Shown here piece after piece: positions 46,771-57,650 of a stretch of 64,000 nucleotides of DNA. The notes under the pieces are model-generated. The model did no database searches. It was not told the origin of the DNA and was given only the letters and a program-made list of their open reading frames with translations. Source of the stretch: Myotis daubentonii (lineage: Eukaryota > Chordata > Mammalia > Chiroptera > Vespertilionidae). Position 1 is the first letter of the stretch; every line of letters begins with the position of its first letter. The stretch lies in the NCBI RefSeq assembly GCF_963259705.1, contig NC_081849.1, positions 55,276,093 through 55,340,092 on the forward strand, written 5' to 3'. A program made the position numbers and the translations under genes.

Positions 46771-47730
46771 AAGGGAGAGAATGTTCTACAAGGAGTATTA
46801 TATCATCTGTTACGAAACATTTCACAGGCTTCTAGCCTCATCTATTTCTTAGGCGTCTGGCCATCTGTACCTATCCCAGGCACTAGGGGTAACCTGTTTT
46901 CTTCATGACCCCTGAGCACCATTTTCTGGGAAAAAACCTTGGGGCTTCCTTCCCTATTGATAATGAGTCATGGAATATCAAAACCTGTCGTGTTCGCAGG
47001 TGCACAATTAGGACATGCAGGGGAATCTGATGCCTTGTGTGGCTCACCTTTGACCAGTAAGAGAAAGAAGCTGGTGTATATATTCCCCTGCTTCTTTTTG
47101 ATGCACTGCCCTAAAAAGCAGTCATTTATAATACCTCTTGTGAGACAATCCCAGGAGGTTTTGTGATCTGTGCTTCATACCCAAGTGCTGGCAGGTTGAA
47201 AACCTCCTTCTCAGCAACACTCTGTTCTTCTTATTTCTGCTCCTGGAAATGCATTCCTCAATGAGGGTGTAGCACTTTATCCTTGATTTCGGGCTCTGCT
47301 TTCTGATGAAACCAGGCTAAGAGAAATACGTACATATTACTGTTGTCGCCAGAAACATTTATTTTAACTGTAGGTGTTCCATACCACAAAATGAAAACCA
47401 TTTATTGTTGCTGTTGTTGATTTTAGCCTACTATCTAGGATCCTGAAGTTAAAAACAAAAGTTGATGAATAGATTACCATGAAACAATACAAACTGCAAT
47501 TAGAAAAAAAAATAATGAAAATATTAGAGTAAGTTGAAAAGCAAGAGAAAATATTTAGCCAAAAGAGAACTAATGTCACATTTCAAGGGAATTCAATATA
47601 ATATTCAGTTATTTGAGTATGATAAAGGTGACAATAAATTAGGGAACGATTTGGAAATATTGAAACTAAGGTTTCCCCAAGAATTAGAGGTAGTTTAGTC
47701 CAGTTGACTTTATTGTCCGGTTCTATGGTA
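46771..47730. other. unassigned sequence, possibly an old LTR in part
   Basis: The stretch about 46810-47330 is more GC-rich than its surroundings and reads like an ancient LTR or DNA element (for example GCTGGTGTATATATTCCCCT), but I cannot name a family or define ends. Confidence 0.3.
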
Positions 47731-47921
47731 TTCTTATGGTTCCCAAAGTGTAGTAGCCAGATGAGCAGCATCAGCATGGCCTGGGAACTTGATGGAAAGG
47801 TAAATTCCCAGATCCTATCTCGAGCCTACTGAATAACAAATTTTGAGGCTGTAGTGCAAAAATCTTCATTTTAACAAGCCCTTTAGAGATTCTGATAAAT
47901 GCTAAAGATTGAGAACCACCG
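47731..47921 (+). mobile_element. MER5-type hAT-Charlie relic
   Basis: Ends are ATGGTTCCCAAAGTGTAG and AAAGATTGAGAACCACCG. Inside are AGCAGCATCAGCATGGCCTG and ATTTTAACAAGCCCTTTAGA, in MER5 order. About 190 bp, near complete for MER5A/B. Confidence 0.85.
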
Positions 47922-48090
47922 CTATAAGTGAGCATGATCTATTTCATTTGGGGTAAAGGGTAACTATATAAACACTAATAGGCCACCTCCTCCATGAAGC
48001 ATTCTGTGATTTCCCAAAATGGAAATAACCTTTTCTGCCTCTGAATTTCCAGGGACTTCATTTATCCACTTTTTCTTTACATAATTAAAA
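47922..48090 (+). mobile_element. L2 LINE 3' relic
   Basis: CACCTCCTCCATGAAGCATT, CTGTGATTTCCC and TTTCTGCCTCTGAATTTCC match the L2 phrase around CCTCCTCCAGGAAGCCTTCC. Confidence 0.55.
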
Positions 48091-50564
48091 CAAGGATAAC
48101 TTTTTGGAACAATTTGATAAAATATCTGATATATTTGAGTAGCCACTATATATCCTATCAGTTCCCAAAATATCCTGAAAGGCATTCTTTGTAATGGTCA
48201 CCTAGCAGAGTATACTATGATGGGTAAGATCACAGAATGCTTTCTTAAGAAAAAGGCAATTTAATTTCTGCAAGGAAAATATGCAATTGTACAATTAGAG
48301 GAATAAAAGAGTGAAGAGTAGATGCAATTTACTCTGACTTTTAAAATGCCTTAGACAAAGGTTCTACACTAAATGCTATTGATCATAATGAATCAATAAG
48401 AGATAGAGGGGATGTTTGGTTATAGGTAGGAAACAAACATTAACGCCATCAACTTGCCATTAGGTGTGTGTGTAATTTCTAGTTTGTTAGCCATCTATAT
48501 CAAAGTATCAATTCTGGGCTAGTTATTCCAGTTTTAATTGATAGATCTCCAAGGAATTAAAATAGGTATCAATATTTATTAAACCAAAAGTTTTTAAATC
48601 TTTTAAGCAAGAGAACAACCTTTCCTCTACCTTGATTTTTTTTTCTTAAAATAAAAATGTACCCAGAATCACTTTTTATAAAAATTAAATAAAAACAAAA
48701 TTGTTCTGGTCTCTCTTATAATTACCAGCAAGATCACATCTCATTAGGTATTTTCAGGGTTAACCAGGTGATAAAATATGTCCTGTAGTCACTAAGATTC
48801 ATTCTAAGCAGCCTATGAGCTAGAATTTGAGCATCCTTTCTTTGAATAGTTTTATGAATATATTAAAACTTGAATGTTATCAATATATAAATATAGATAT
48901 CACCCTTATATAATTCAACTAATTCATTATAAAATAAAGCAAATACACCCAACATTCTTTGGTTTGTGTTGTATAAATAGCCATTAATGCTGTGATGTGG
49001 ATAATCATAAAATGTGTGATATAAAACTGATTTTCAAATTACATGTAGTATTTTTTCATGTAAGTTATTGGAATATTTTATGATATCAGACCTTTTAGAC
49101 TACCAGAAGAAATAGAGAGTAGACTAGTTTGTCCTAGTGACTTGCATGCTTTCTTAAATGGCTCAGAAGCTGTATTAACTGTCAAAAGACAAGGTATGAG
49201 GTTCCTTCTTATACAGATGAAATAAGACATAATAGGTCTGCACATTAATCTAGGAGTTATAGATGATGCAACTCAAAATAGCAAATTAGTTAAAACTATG
49301 AAATACCTGAATATAAAATATGGAAAAATTTTAATATGGAGAGGGGCAGGTTAATTTGTATATTCATCTGAAAACATTTCCTATATACGTTTAGAGATAA
49401 CTAGTTAAATGTATAAGAGCAATACAGAGAGATCAACAGCTGGCACTAAAATATTGTCTTTGTACAAGATAAATGAAAGGTAAAAATACTAAAGTTCAGT
49501 AGCATTAAAATCTTTGAATCTCTCAGAATCAATAAGTTCTCAAAAATTACACACCTCATTAAATTCTACACAGATTGCAAAGCAAGCTATAATGTAAAAA
49601 CAGGCAGACAGTCTGTCTCAATATTATTACAGGAAGGGTTGGTTAAATTAATAGCTTCTCATTGATTAAAAAATCTTGCATTTTACATGTTCTTAAGTTG
49701 GTTCCCACCATTGCTTTCAATAACAGAATGAGTCTTTGGAGAAATGTGGTTATATTGAACTACTGAAATACAAAGGTAGGCAAAAGAAAATATTTACAAT
49801 ATCCTATCATTGTTTCCTGTTATAAAATGCTCTCTACCTGAAAGAGAAAAAAAATGTTTGCTTCCATATACTCTTAGTGATTTTTTTGTGCTTAAAATCT
49901 CCTGCTTAAATGCAATCAGTCTATAATGATAACTAAGCATAAAATATTATTACTCCATCAGAATATTCCTAGGCAAGACATCATCTTGCCCAGGTAATAT
50001 AGTATCACATTGCATGTGATAATGCCACTGGGGTCTTGTCCATTTGCAATTACTGTATTAGGAAATACTTGCTTTCCAGATTACAAGTCAACTTCATTTT
50101 TCATATATTCATTCAGCTAGTTTCCGCTTTTACTCACTTAACATGGTACTTATATGACTTAGAAATATTTTGTTATGCATGTGAATTCTCATCAGTTTAT
50201 ATGGTGACTTCTGTCCAGTAGAAGCCCAAAATTTTAAAATGTACATAATCTTTTATTCATAATGTATTCTGCTTCTTCCCTAGAAGGTTTCAATAGGTAG
50301 TTTACCTTTGGTATTGTAAAAGGTATAGAAACATGTATATTTATTCTGTATAGCTCAGTTCAGTTAAGTTTCAGAAGGCTTCTTCAATTAGAATGTAGTT
50401 GATGATATTGTTATTAGCTCATAGTCACAATAAGGGAAACAGGTGTTATCAATAGACATAGAACCAATGGCATCATAGCAGAGAAAAAAATAGAGAGGGG
50501 AAAATTAACTCTGATTTTCCTCAGTGATGGAAATTAATCAAAGCCTACCCCATCTTGGTTGAAC
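48091..50564. other. unassigned AT-rich sequence
   Basis: No gene or named repeat recognised in about 2.5 kb. Confidence 0.3.
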
Positions 50565-50671
50565 ACTAAATTCATTTATCTTTTTTTCTTAATTTTATTT
50601 TTCACTTACAGTTTACATCCAATATAATTTTGTATTTGTTTCAGATGTACAGCATAGTGGTTAGGAAATCA

Positions 50672-51354
50672 TCCTATATAATAATAGAGGAATATGCAAA
50701 TTGTCCGGGATGCTGTAATGTCACATAATGTCCTCAGCAGGAGGAATGCACAGCAGGAGCAGGTGGGCGGGGACTGCCATTACCAGGAGGGCCTCTGCAC
50801 AGCCCAGCCCGGGGTGGCCCCTGGCAGAGGCAGCCCCCAGCAGAGGCACATGCAGGCCTGCTGTGCTACCTGGCCCAGGGCGGCCCCCAGGGGAGGCGTG
50901 CGCAGGCCTGCCCAGTGCTAACGTGATGCTGCCTGCATGCGTCCCTAGCCTGGGATGTGGCACTGCCTGCATGTGTCCCTGCCCAACGCTAAGGTGAAGC
51001 TGCCTGCCTGCGTCCCTAGCCAGGGACGTGATGCTGCCTGCCTGTGTCCCTGACCTGGTACATGGTGCTGCCTGCATGCATCCCCACCCAGCACTGAGGT
51101 GAAGCTCCCTGCCTGCGTCCCTGGCCGGGGACGTGACACTGCCTGCCTGTGTCCCAGCCTGGGATGTGACACTGCTTGTGTGCATTCCCACCCAGTTTAT
51201 TAATAAATTTATATATTATTTTCATATACATTTTACTAATTTTCTTTCATCTCTGACACTTCTTCTATAGAGAAAGGGCAAATAGCAATATTAAAATATT
51301 TCCTCTAATTAATTGCCTTTTAATGTGCATGAATTTTGTGCACCGGGCCACTAG
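50672..51354 (+). mobile_element. HeliBat-type Helitron, 683 bp, with internal minisatellite
   Basis: Starts TCCTATATAATAATAGAGG with A before it; ends GTGCATGAATTTTGTGCACC..CACTAG with T after it. The last 160 bp (51195-51354) match the last 160 bp of the 2.7-kb Helitron (7587-7746) with about 11 differences by eye. The 5' end differs from that element. The GC-rich middle is a tandem array that keeps several frames open on the - strand (156 codons, 50721-51191) without resembling any protein. Confidence 0.95.
50927..51194 (+). repeat. 34/34/37-bp higher-order minisatellite
   Basis: Monomers begin CTGCCTGC(A/C)TG(C/T)GTCCC. Lengths by eye are 34, 37, 34, 34, 37, 34, 33 and a partial. The 37-bp monomers carry a distinct CACTGAGGTGAAG-like end. 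The order repeats every three monomers, about 105 bp. Confidence 0.85.
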
Positions 51355-51384
51355 TATACTTTATAAAGTGGTTCCCTAGATACT

Positions 51385-51439
51385 AGAATTCATGTTTCAA
51401 ATTAAAATAGTAAAAATTGTTAGCATCAGTATATGAATA
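51385..51439. other. unassigned sequence
   Basis: Short AT-rich spacer. Confidence 0.3.
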
Positions 51440-51690
51440 AGATAAAAATAGTGATAACTATGATTTGTTAGCATTTATTGTGGGGTATTGTGCTAACTTC
51501 TTTACATGAATTATCTCGCTAAATTTAGAGAAAATATGAAGTGCCTCACTCAAATAAGCTGTACATTTTTGGATGAGGAAACAACAGCCGAGGGAGTTTA
51601 AACAGCTTCCAAGGAATATGGTTCTTGTAAAGAGTAAAGTCATAACAGAAACTCGGGTGAGCTGATTCCAGAATCTGTACCCTTAACAAT
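51440..51690 (-). mobile_element. MIR SINE, antisense
   Basis: ATTGTGCTAACTTCTTTACA, TGAATTATCTCGCTAAATTT, TTTGGATGAGGAAACAACAG and GCTGATTCCAGAATCTGTAC are the antisense MIR order, near full length. Confidence 0.85.
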
Positions 51691-53684
51691 AGCTTATTTT
51701 CTTCACCCCCTCCCCCCAAAAAAAGTGTTCTCACTAGAATTTTGGCATTGTCACAGTGAATAGAAAAGGAGATGTGAAATGGAAATAAGATATCTTCTCA
51801 GACTTTTATGGATAGATCACCAAACTCCTTGGAATCAGGCCACCATGGTGCTCAAGCAATGATGTGTTGATCAGGGGATTTAGAAGCCCCACCTTTGTAC
51901 CACCTTTTCTAACGTTGATTCCACTTGTACCACAACTCCTATAGCATGGAACAAAACCATTTATTGTACAGCGAGAAGCATTGCTTTAAATGCAAGAGCC
52001 CCCAGCACATATAGCATATTGAATTAAATATCTCTTTTTCATGAATGGCAGGAGAGTTGCTTTCCAGGGAGCAGATTATGATGGATAATGCAGAGCAAAG
52101 AGTGAACAGAGAGAGAGAGAGAAGTCTGTATGCTACAACAGGGGAACTAGAATGTGAATAGAAAAGGCCAGGTGTGCCCAAGATAAACTCAATATGGCTT
52201 GTAATTGAGCTCAGAGACAATCCAGTAAAGAACAATTGCATTATGAGAATCAAATTCAAAAGCAAAGTCAGTAAGGACTACATGTGTGTTTTTTTGGAAG
52301 CATTATTATAAATACCTTGGAAATAGTTGTGTGGGATGGTTATTCAGACATGAGCAACAAAAGAACACTATGTGAGCTTTAGATATGCAGCACTTGTGTT
52401 TTATTTCAAAAGAGCTTGCCAGAGAAAATTGTGATATTCTCTGGCTTGCTTTTGCAGTTATACCAGTCAGCAGGCCAAGGATAAAGACCACTTAAGTATT
52501 ATTTAGAAATGAAATGGCTACTAAAAAGGATATAGTTGTCTGTTAAAGAGACACTAAGCCATTTTGAGTCAACTAAGTTAGCTCTAGGGGCAAGAATAAA
52601 TGAATATAAATGTGAGGCAATATTCTGGTAGATACAGTATTTTCACAATCTTATGTCTGACAATATGGAAAGGCCACTGAGGAGATAGTGAGCTGTCAAG
52701 TCCCTGCCATAAATGTATATCTAAGTAGCATTTAAGTTGCCTGGTACTTGAATACATCAAGTGAAAGATACATCTTAGGGTCAAAGAAAAGCATATGGTG
52801 TTTAATTGCTCAACACAAAGGAGAACGAACAGAAAAAGAAAACAGTTAAAGCAGCAGGCTTAATCAAAACAGTCTTCAGCCTTGCAGAGAGATAAAGGAA
52901 GAGAGTTCAGAAATGACTGGGTTTCCTCCTTCAAGTTAGATAAATTAGAAAGGCAGAAAGAGGTGGGGGTAGGGAATACAGAAATCTACAACTTTGATAC
53001 ACAAAAGGAGCATATACAATGGGAAAAAGGAGAAAGTAAAAGAACAGTTGATGACCAAAATTTTCTCACCAGAAGAACATGATTATAATTTTAAAGAGGT
53101 TGTAATAAATATACTCTAAGATTAATTTCATATTCCTAAAGTCACATCTTTAAAATCTGAAAACCCTCCTCTTTGACTCCCCTTGCAGTGGGCAGGATGG
53201 CGTGCTACCATATTATGTCTACTAAATACTAATTCCTAGAGATTTCCCAGTATATAGATAAGGTTTTCTGGTTAAATAGTTGTGTAAATAAGGCAATGGC
53301 CAACTGGGCTTTGATATTTACATTAAACATATACTTAATTGTTAAAGAAATTTAAAAATCTGCTTTAATCCAGGGTTTTCCAAATGAATTTGGTCAAAGT
53401 CCCCACTGTGAAAATCTACAAAGATCTCAAGAATTATTGGGATATTTTAGTAGTTCTAGGTTAGGAAAATACATTAAAAGACATCCTAATTGATCTAGTC
53501 TTTTGAGGAAGCAATTTCTAAAAGGTCAAAATAGAACTTAATTTCTAGGTCATGGGGGGAGAACATTTCCTGCTATAATTATCCAAAACCTGTGGAAAGT
53601 TTTCAATCTTTCAGACTGTACAAAAGGCAGTGGAGGAATAATGCTTGTTTCGCCAGGGCTTTATGATCTTTTACCTATATGAAT
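51691..53684. other. unassigned sequence
   Basis: No gene or named repeat. Open frames on - at 51939-52784 and on + at 52882-53082 lack recognisable motifs. Confidence 0.3.
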
Positions 53685-53960
53685 GCATTCCTTTATTCAT
53701 TCACCCAATATTTATTAATCACCAACCTCTTCCTTAGACCCATGCTAGTCATGAGAGAAACACCATCATGAAAAATGTAAACATGGTCTCTCCTGCATGA
53801 CATTTATGTGTTGTGATTAACAGTGTCAAGTATTTAGGCAATTATAAGTACAATGGTGAGGAAGAACAGAATCTTATCAAAGTCCTGAGAAGAGTAATAT
53901 ATTCTAAGCTTAAGATATTGGGCTTCTTGGGAGAATTAGTTCTAAACTAAAATATGAAAT
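53685..53960 (-). mobile_element. L2 LINE 3' end, antisense
   Basis: CCTTTATTCATTCACCCAAT, ATTTATTAATCACCAACCTC, CATGGTCTCTCCTGCATGAC and CAAGTATTTAGGCAATTATA follow the antisense L2 3' order. Confidence 0.6.
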
Positions 53961-54135
53961 ATACAGTAAGAATAATTAGCCAAAAAGAATAAAAAGACTT
54001 AGATATAAAAATGTAAAAAGGGACAACAAACTAAAAATTATTTTTTATATGTCAGAATAAAACACTTAAAAATAAAACATGAGGAAAAAACAATTTCAAA
54101 TAGTATTTTTCTCCTAAGGACGTGTGCATGCAATG
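53961..54135. other. unassigned sequence
   Basis: AT-rich; nothing recognised. Confidence 0.3.
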
Positions 54136-54333
54136 TATATATATATAATATATGCTAGAGGCCCGGTGCACAAAAATTTGTGCACTCGGAGGGAAGGGAG
54201 CGTCCCTCAGCCTGGCCTGTGCCCTCTCGCAGTCTGGGACCCCTCGGGAGATAATGACCTGCTGGCTTAGGCCTGCTCCCGGGTGGCAGAGGGCAGGCCC
54301 AATCCCTAGGTGCAGCCCCTGGTGGGGCTCAGA

Positions 54334-54761
54334 GCAGGGCTGATTGGGGGGTTGGGGCACCGCCCCCTGTCACACTTAAGGCAGGGTCGATGGGGAGGTT
54401 GCGGTGCCACCCCCTGTCATGCACAGAGCAGGGCCCATCAGGGGGTTGAGGAGCTCCCCCCTGTCATGCACAGAGCAGGGTGGATCAGGGGGTTGGGGCG
54501 CCGCCCTCTATCACCCACAGAGCAGGGCCAATCAGGTGGTTGGGGCGCCGCTACTCTCACACTCAGAGCAGGGCCTGTGGAGGGGTGGGGGTTGGGGCAC
54601 CGCACCCTGTCACACACAGAGCAGGGCCGATCAGGGGGTTGGGGCGCCTTACCCTGTCATGAACAGAGCAGGGCGGATAGGGCGGTTGTGACCCCGCCCC
54701 CTGTCACACACAGAGCCACAGGGCGATCAGGGGGTTTGGGCGCTGCCCCCTGTCATGCTGA
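54334..54761 (+). repeat. 47-bp GC-rich minisatellite, about nine copies
   Basis: Units begin GCAGGGC(C/T)(G/C)ATCAGGGGG, continue TTGGGGCGCCGCCCCCTGTCA and end CACACAGA, read here as a pattern. The unit is usually 47 bp, with one longer copy near 54568-54620. Confidence 0.92.
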
Positions 54762-55001
54762 TCCCGGTGCCAGGAGGTATCTGTTTTTTTTCGGTTCTAT
54801 AAACGAAACATTGTATAACTCCAGCTCTGAGATCCCGGGCTCGCTGAAAGCAGGTTTCTGGGGTTTTGTTTAGTTTCTATATTTGTTACTATGTTTCTTA
54901 AACTGCAGGCTCAGAGGCTGGCAAGGCTGACGGGGAACGTTGGAGTCCTCCGTCACTGAAGCAAGCAAGCCTCATGTTAGTTTCAAGCTGCCTGGCTGCA
55001 G

Positions 55002-55012
55002 GCCGCCATCTT
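55002..55012 (-). promoter_or_regulatory. exact YY1-type motif inside a Helitron
   Basis: The - strand reads AAGATGGCGGC, the full YY1 consensus, about 95 bp from the 5' end of the 951-bp Helitron. Function not shown. Confidence 0.4.
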
Positions 55013-55105
55013 GGCTGGCAGTTAATTTGCATATCGCCCTGATTACCCAATGGGAAGGGTAGCGGTCATACGCCAATTACCATGTTTCTCTTTTATTAGA
55101 TAGGA

Positions 55106-55152
55106 TATATAATATATATGTATGTATATATCTATATATATACATACACACA
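55106..55152. repeat. TA/TATG low-complexity tract
   Basis: TATATAATATATATG and related units; right half of the simple tract split by the Helitron. Confidence 0.9.
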
Positions 55153-56511
55153 CAAACATATGTGACTATACTCATCTGCTTCTTTAGAAACATGTATTTG
55201 GATATCTAGCTACTGAATTTTATATAGCCAGGGCATATCTTTATACCTAGAAAGAATTTTGGAGGTAAATGAATGCAAATTATCCATTTGCAGGGGTAAT
55301 TTGGAACCATATGGAAAACCAACAAGGTAACTAGGGCAAAGTTCTTCCTGTGTTTGCTGACGAGTAAGAGGGCAGTGCCAGATGCTTTCATGTACATTAC
55401 CCCAGGAGGGCAGTGCCAGATGCTCACACGTATGTCACCCTTCGTGGCCTTCTGTGTAAGTCAGTGTCCCAAGGGGTATGCTGAAATGGAAAAGAGAAAG
55501 CAGCTACAACATGAGTATGAGGGTGTGGTGTGTTTTCTCTGTTGACAGATTTTGTTAGACCATCACTACAGTTGGCAAGCACCCAGAACAGCTGCTTTAT
55601 CCTGGAGTGAAGGTCTTTGTGATGCTACAAAACCTCCCCAATAAGTGAGGCAGTGAAGTGAAGGTGATATGCCCTTCGGGAGTGGACGTTTCCTCCCTAG
55701 AATGGCATAATGAAAAGGCAGAAATTACATCTAAGACTTAACATTCACACAGAATTTTGTCCTCCTCTCCCTCCTTTGCCATGACGTTCTTATAAAATAA
55801 ATGAACATCTCTTTACATTGAACTGAAATTCTTCATATTTAAAAGAGCAAGACTGGGAGGATAAGACACTTAAAGAACTTCGTTGCTTAAAGTTTGTTTT
55901 ATTATAATTTAGTGATTAAATATCTATGTTGATTTCTGACTTCTTGGGTCTATATCAAGGCTGTACACATGGTATCGTTTGGTTTGTTTTTACAATCTAT
56001 AACTCAAGAAGTGGCAAAAATGAGGAAAAGCATTTCACAAACTCATAGAAGGTGACTCACCATGATTCACAGGCTCTGAAGAGCCTGCTGAAAAGTTACA
56101 TGGTTTTATTCATCCAGGCATCAGGAATAAATGAAAAACATGTTGTAGAGCCAATCTCACATTGTTGGTCTCTTAGCTATATTCTCTTATAAAACTTATA
56201 AATACATTAACTTATTTTTAATATTACATTTGGCTCTTTCTAAAATTAATTCACTCAAATATGTTTAAAGAATTAAATTATTTAATGCCATTTTTAATGC
56301 TTTACATTATAGTCCTGCTTCTATCTAAAACATATAAGATTAAAACAGTAATGAAGTTAATACTTATTTCAATAATTGAATCACAAAAGAAAAGTTTGAA
56401 TCTCAAAGTAAATTATTTTCCTTTTTGCTATTTTTAGGCAAAAATAATTTGAGATACATATTTGGAAGAACCTTTTATTGTTGGAAAACTCTGAAGTAAT
56501 TATTCATTTTT
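55153..56511. other. unassigned sequence
   Basis: GAGGGCAGTGCCAGATGCT occurs twice (55368-55386 and 55406-55424), a short local duplication. Otherwise nothing recognised; the stretch 55360-55750 is less AT-rich but shows no coding signal I can support. Confidence 0.35.
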
Positions 56512-56721
56512 TAAAAAAATTGATTTTAGAAAGGGAGGAAGTGAGAAAAACACACATCTATGTGAGAGAGATATATTGATCAGTTTCCTCGCATATGCAC
56601 CCCGACCAGAGAACAAACCTACAACTTAAGTATATGCCCTGACCGGGAATAAGGAATCGAAACCATGACCTTATGAGGTACAGGACAACATTCCAGCCAA
56701 CTGAGTCACACCAGGCAGGGC
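56512..56721 (-). mobile_element. VES-type SINE, antisense, old
   Basis: On the - strand: GCCCTGCCTGGTGTGACTC, AGTTGGCTGGAATGTTG, B-box-like ATGGTTTCGATTCC, CCCGGTCAGGGCATATACTT and a worn tail. The (AAAAT)n tract nearby is separate. Confidence 0.88.
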
Positions 56722-56746
56722 ATTATGAGGGTTTTTACTAAAAACA

Positions 56747-56772
56747 ATAAAAATAAAAATAAAAATAAAATA
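56747..56772 (+). repeat. (AAAAT)n microsatellite
   Basis: About five AAAAT units. Confidence 0.9.
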
Positions 56773-56849
56773 GTAGTACCCTTTACTTTACACATACATG
56801 CCAAAATTCTCCCTACGGTTTTTGCTTGTCTGTTTAACTATTCCACATA

Positions 56850-56950
56850 GCTAAAATGGGGGCAGTACCAAGATATAAACCCAGGTCCATTTGACTCCAA
56901 AACTGAAATTTATTTTCCCACCACACCGTGCTATGTGTTAGGTAAATGGA
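56850..56950 (-). mobile_element. MIR SINE fragment, antisense
   Basis: ATATAAACCCAGGTCCATTT, GACTCCAAAACTGAAATT and CCACCACACCGTGCTATG are the antisense 5' half of MIR. Confidence 0.65.
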
Positions 56951-57364
56951 TCAATGTGTCTACCTTTGTTTCCTCACATAGACACAGGGACAGGGCTGGA
57001 TTGCCTCTGAGAAGACTCCTCAGAAGGCCCTGAGATATGGAGCCCCAGTTATTCATCCACCTTAATAATGAATTCCTGTGTGTCTTCCTCCTTTCCTGTT
57101 TCACTTCTACTCTTCTTCACTCCTGTTACTTCTCAAATAAAGTACCTTCAAGAAAGCCTTAGTCTCAGGTTCTGCTATCTTAGATAGCTTCTCTTTCCTC
57201 TCTCACTCCTCAGTTCCCTTTCAGTGCCTCCCAAATTATCACCTACTACATCAACTACTTGCAGATGAATCTTCTCAGAGTCTGTTTCTGAGAAAGGTTA
57301 AGGAAAATAAGTACATTTCTTTTTCTTTAAAAACTTTCTTCCATTTCTCTCCTCCTCCAACCCC
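56951..57364. other. unassigned, possibly an old LTR
   Basis: TTACTTCTCAAATAAAGTAC and TTAGTCTCAGGTTCTGCTAT resemble the polyadenylation region of an old LTR, but ends and family could not be fixed. Confidence 0.3.
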
Positions 57365-57423
57365 ATCCCCTGCCAGAGCCCCAGAGGTCCAGGGGTTCCC
57401 AAAGGTGTGGACGGAGTCCGTGA

Positions 57424-57455
57424 AGAATGTTTTACACGGAGAATGTTTTACGCGG
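57424..57455 (-). repeat. 16-bp tandem repeat in the LTR, two copies
   Basis: AGAATGTTTTACACGG followed directly by AGAATGTTTTACGCGG. Confidence 0.95.
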
Positions 57456-57594
57456 AGACAGCGTTCAGAACTCTCTAACTCTCTTTAGTCTCCGTGGATC
57501 TTCCTATGCCTGGCTGAGGCCACAGAGAAAGATCCCGAGGCAAGCTGAGCCTTTATTTTATAGTCAGAGGTAAACAAGGTAGTGGTTACCATAG

Positions 57595-57650
57595 TTACAC
57601 TGTTCTTGTGAGTTTCACTTGTTTACACTGTTCTTGTGAGTTTCACTTGT
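57595..57650 (-). repeat. 28-bp tandem repeat in the LTR, two copies
   Basis: TTACACTGTTCTTGTGAG then TTTCACTTGT, repeated at 28-bp spacing. It lies upstream of the TATA block in LTR orientation, where U3 enhancer repeats are often duplicated. Confidence 0.92.

Larger units (their letters stand above)
50578..51384 (-). mobile_element. short L1 3' end, split by a Helitron
   Basis: Antisense L1 3' UTR: TTTTTCACTTACAGTTTACA, TTTGTTTCAGATGTACAGCA, TAGTGGTTAGGAAATCA up to 50671; resumes at 51355 as TATACTTTATAAAGTGGTTC. Removing the Helitron restores the standard L1 phrase. Only about 115 bp of L1. TAAATTCAT / TAGAATTCAT on the two sides may be its target duplication. Confidence 0.85.
54155..55105 (-). 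mobile_element. HeliBat-type Helitron, 951 bp, with 47-bp minisatellite
   Basis: On + it starts CTAGAGGCCCGGTGCACAAA (3' end, with hairpin) and finishes TTTTATTAGATAGGA (5' end TC). The right flank is T as expected; the left flank is G, not A, so one base has mutated. It sits in a TA-rich simple tract (54136-54154 and 55106-55152). It contains about nine 47-bp tandem repeats and a GC-rich block. A 187-codon frame on + (54310-54873) is a by-product of the array. Confidence 0.94.

Noticed and set aside
50721..51191. 156-codon open frame on the - strand
   Set aside because: Product of the 34/37-bp tandem array in a Helitron; frames in other phases are equally open.
54334..54761. CRISPR-like array
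   Set aside because: The repeats are directly contiguous with no unique spacers, and the setting is a mammalian genome.
54310..54873. 187-codon open frame rich in Gly, Pro, His and Arg
   Set aside because: It is a translation of the 47-bp minisatellite in a Helitron; other phases are open too and there is no protein family match by eye.
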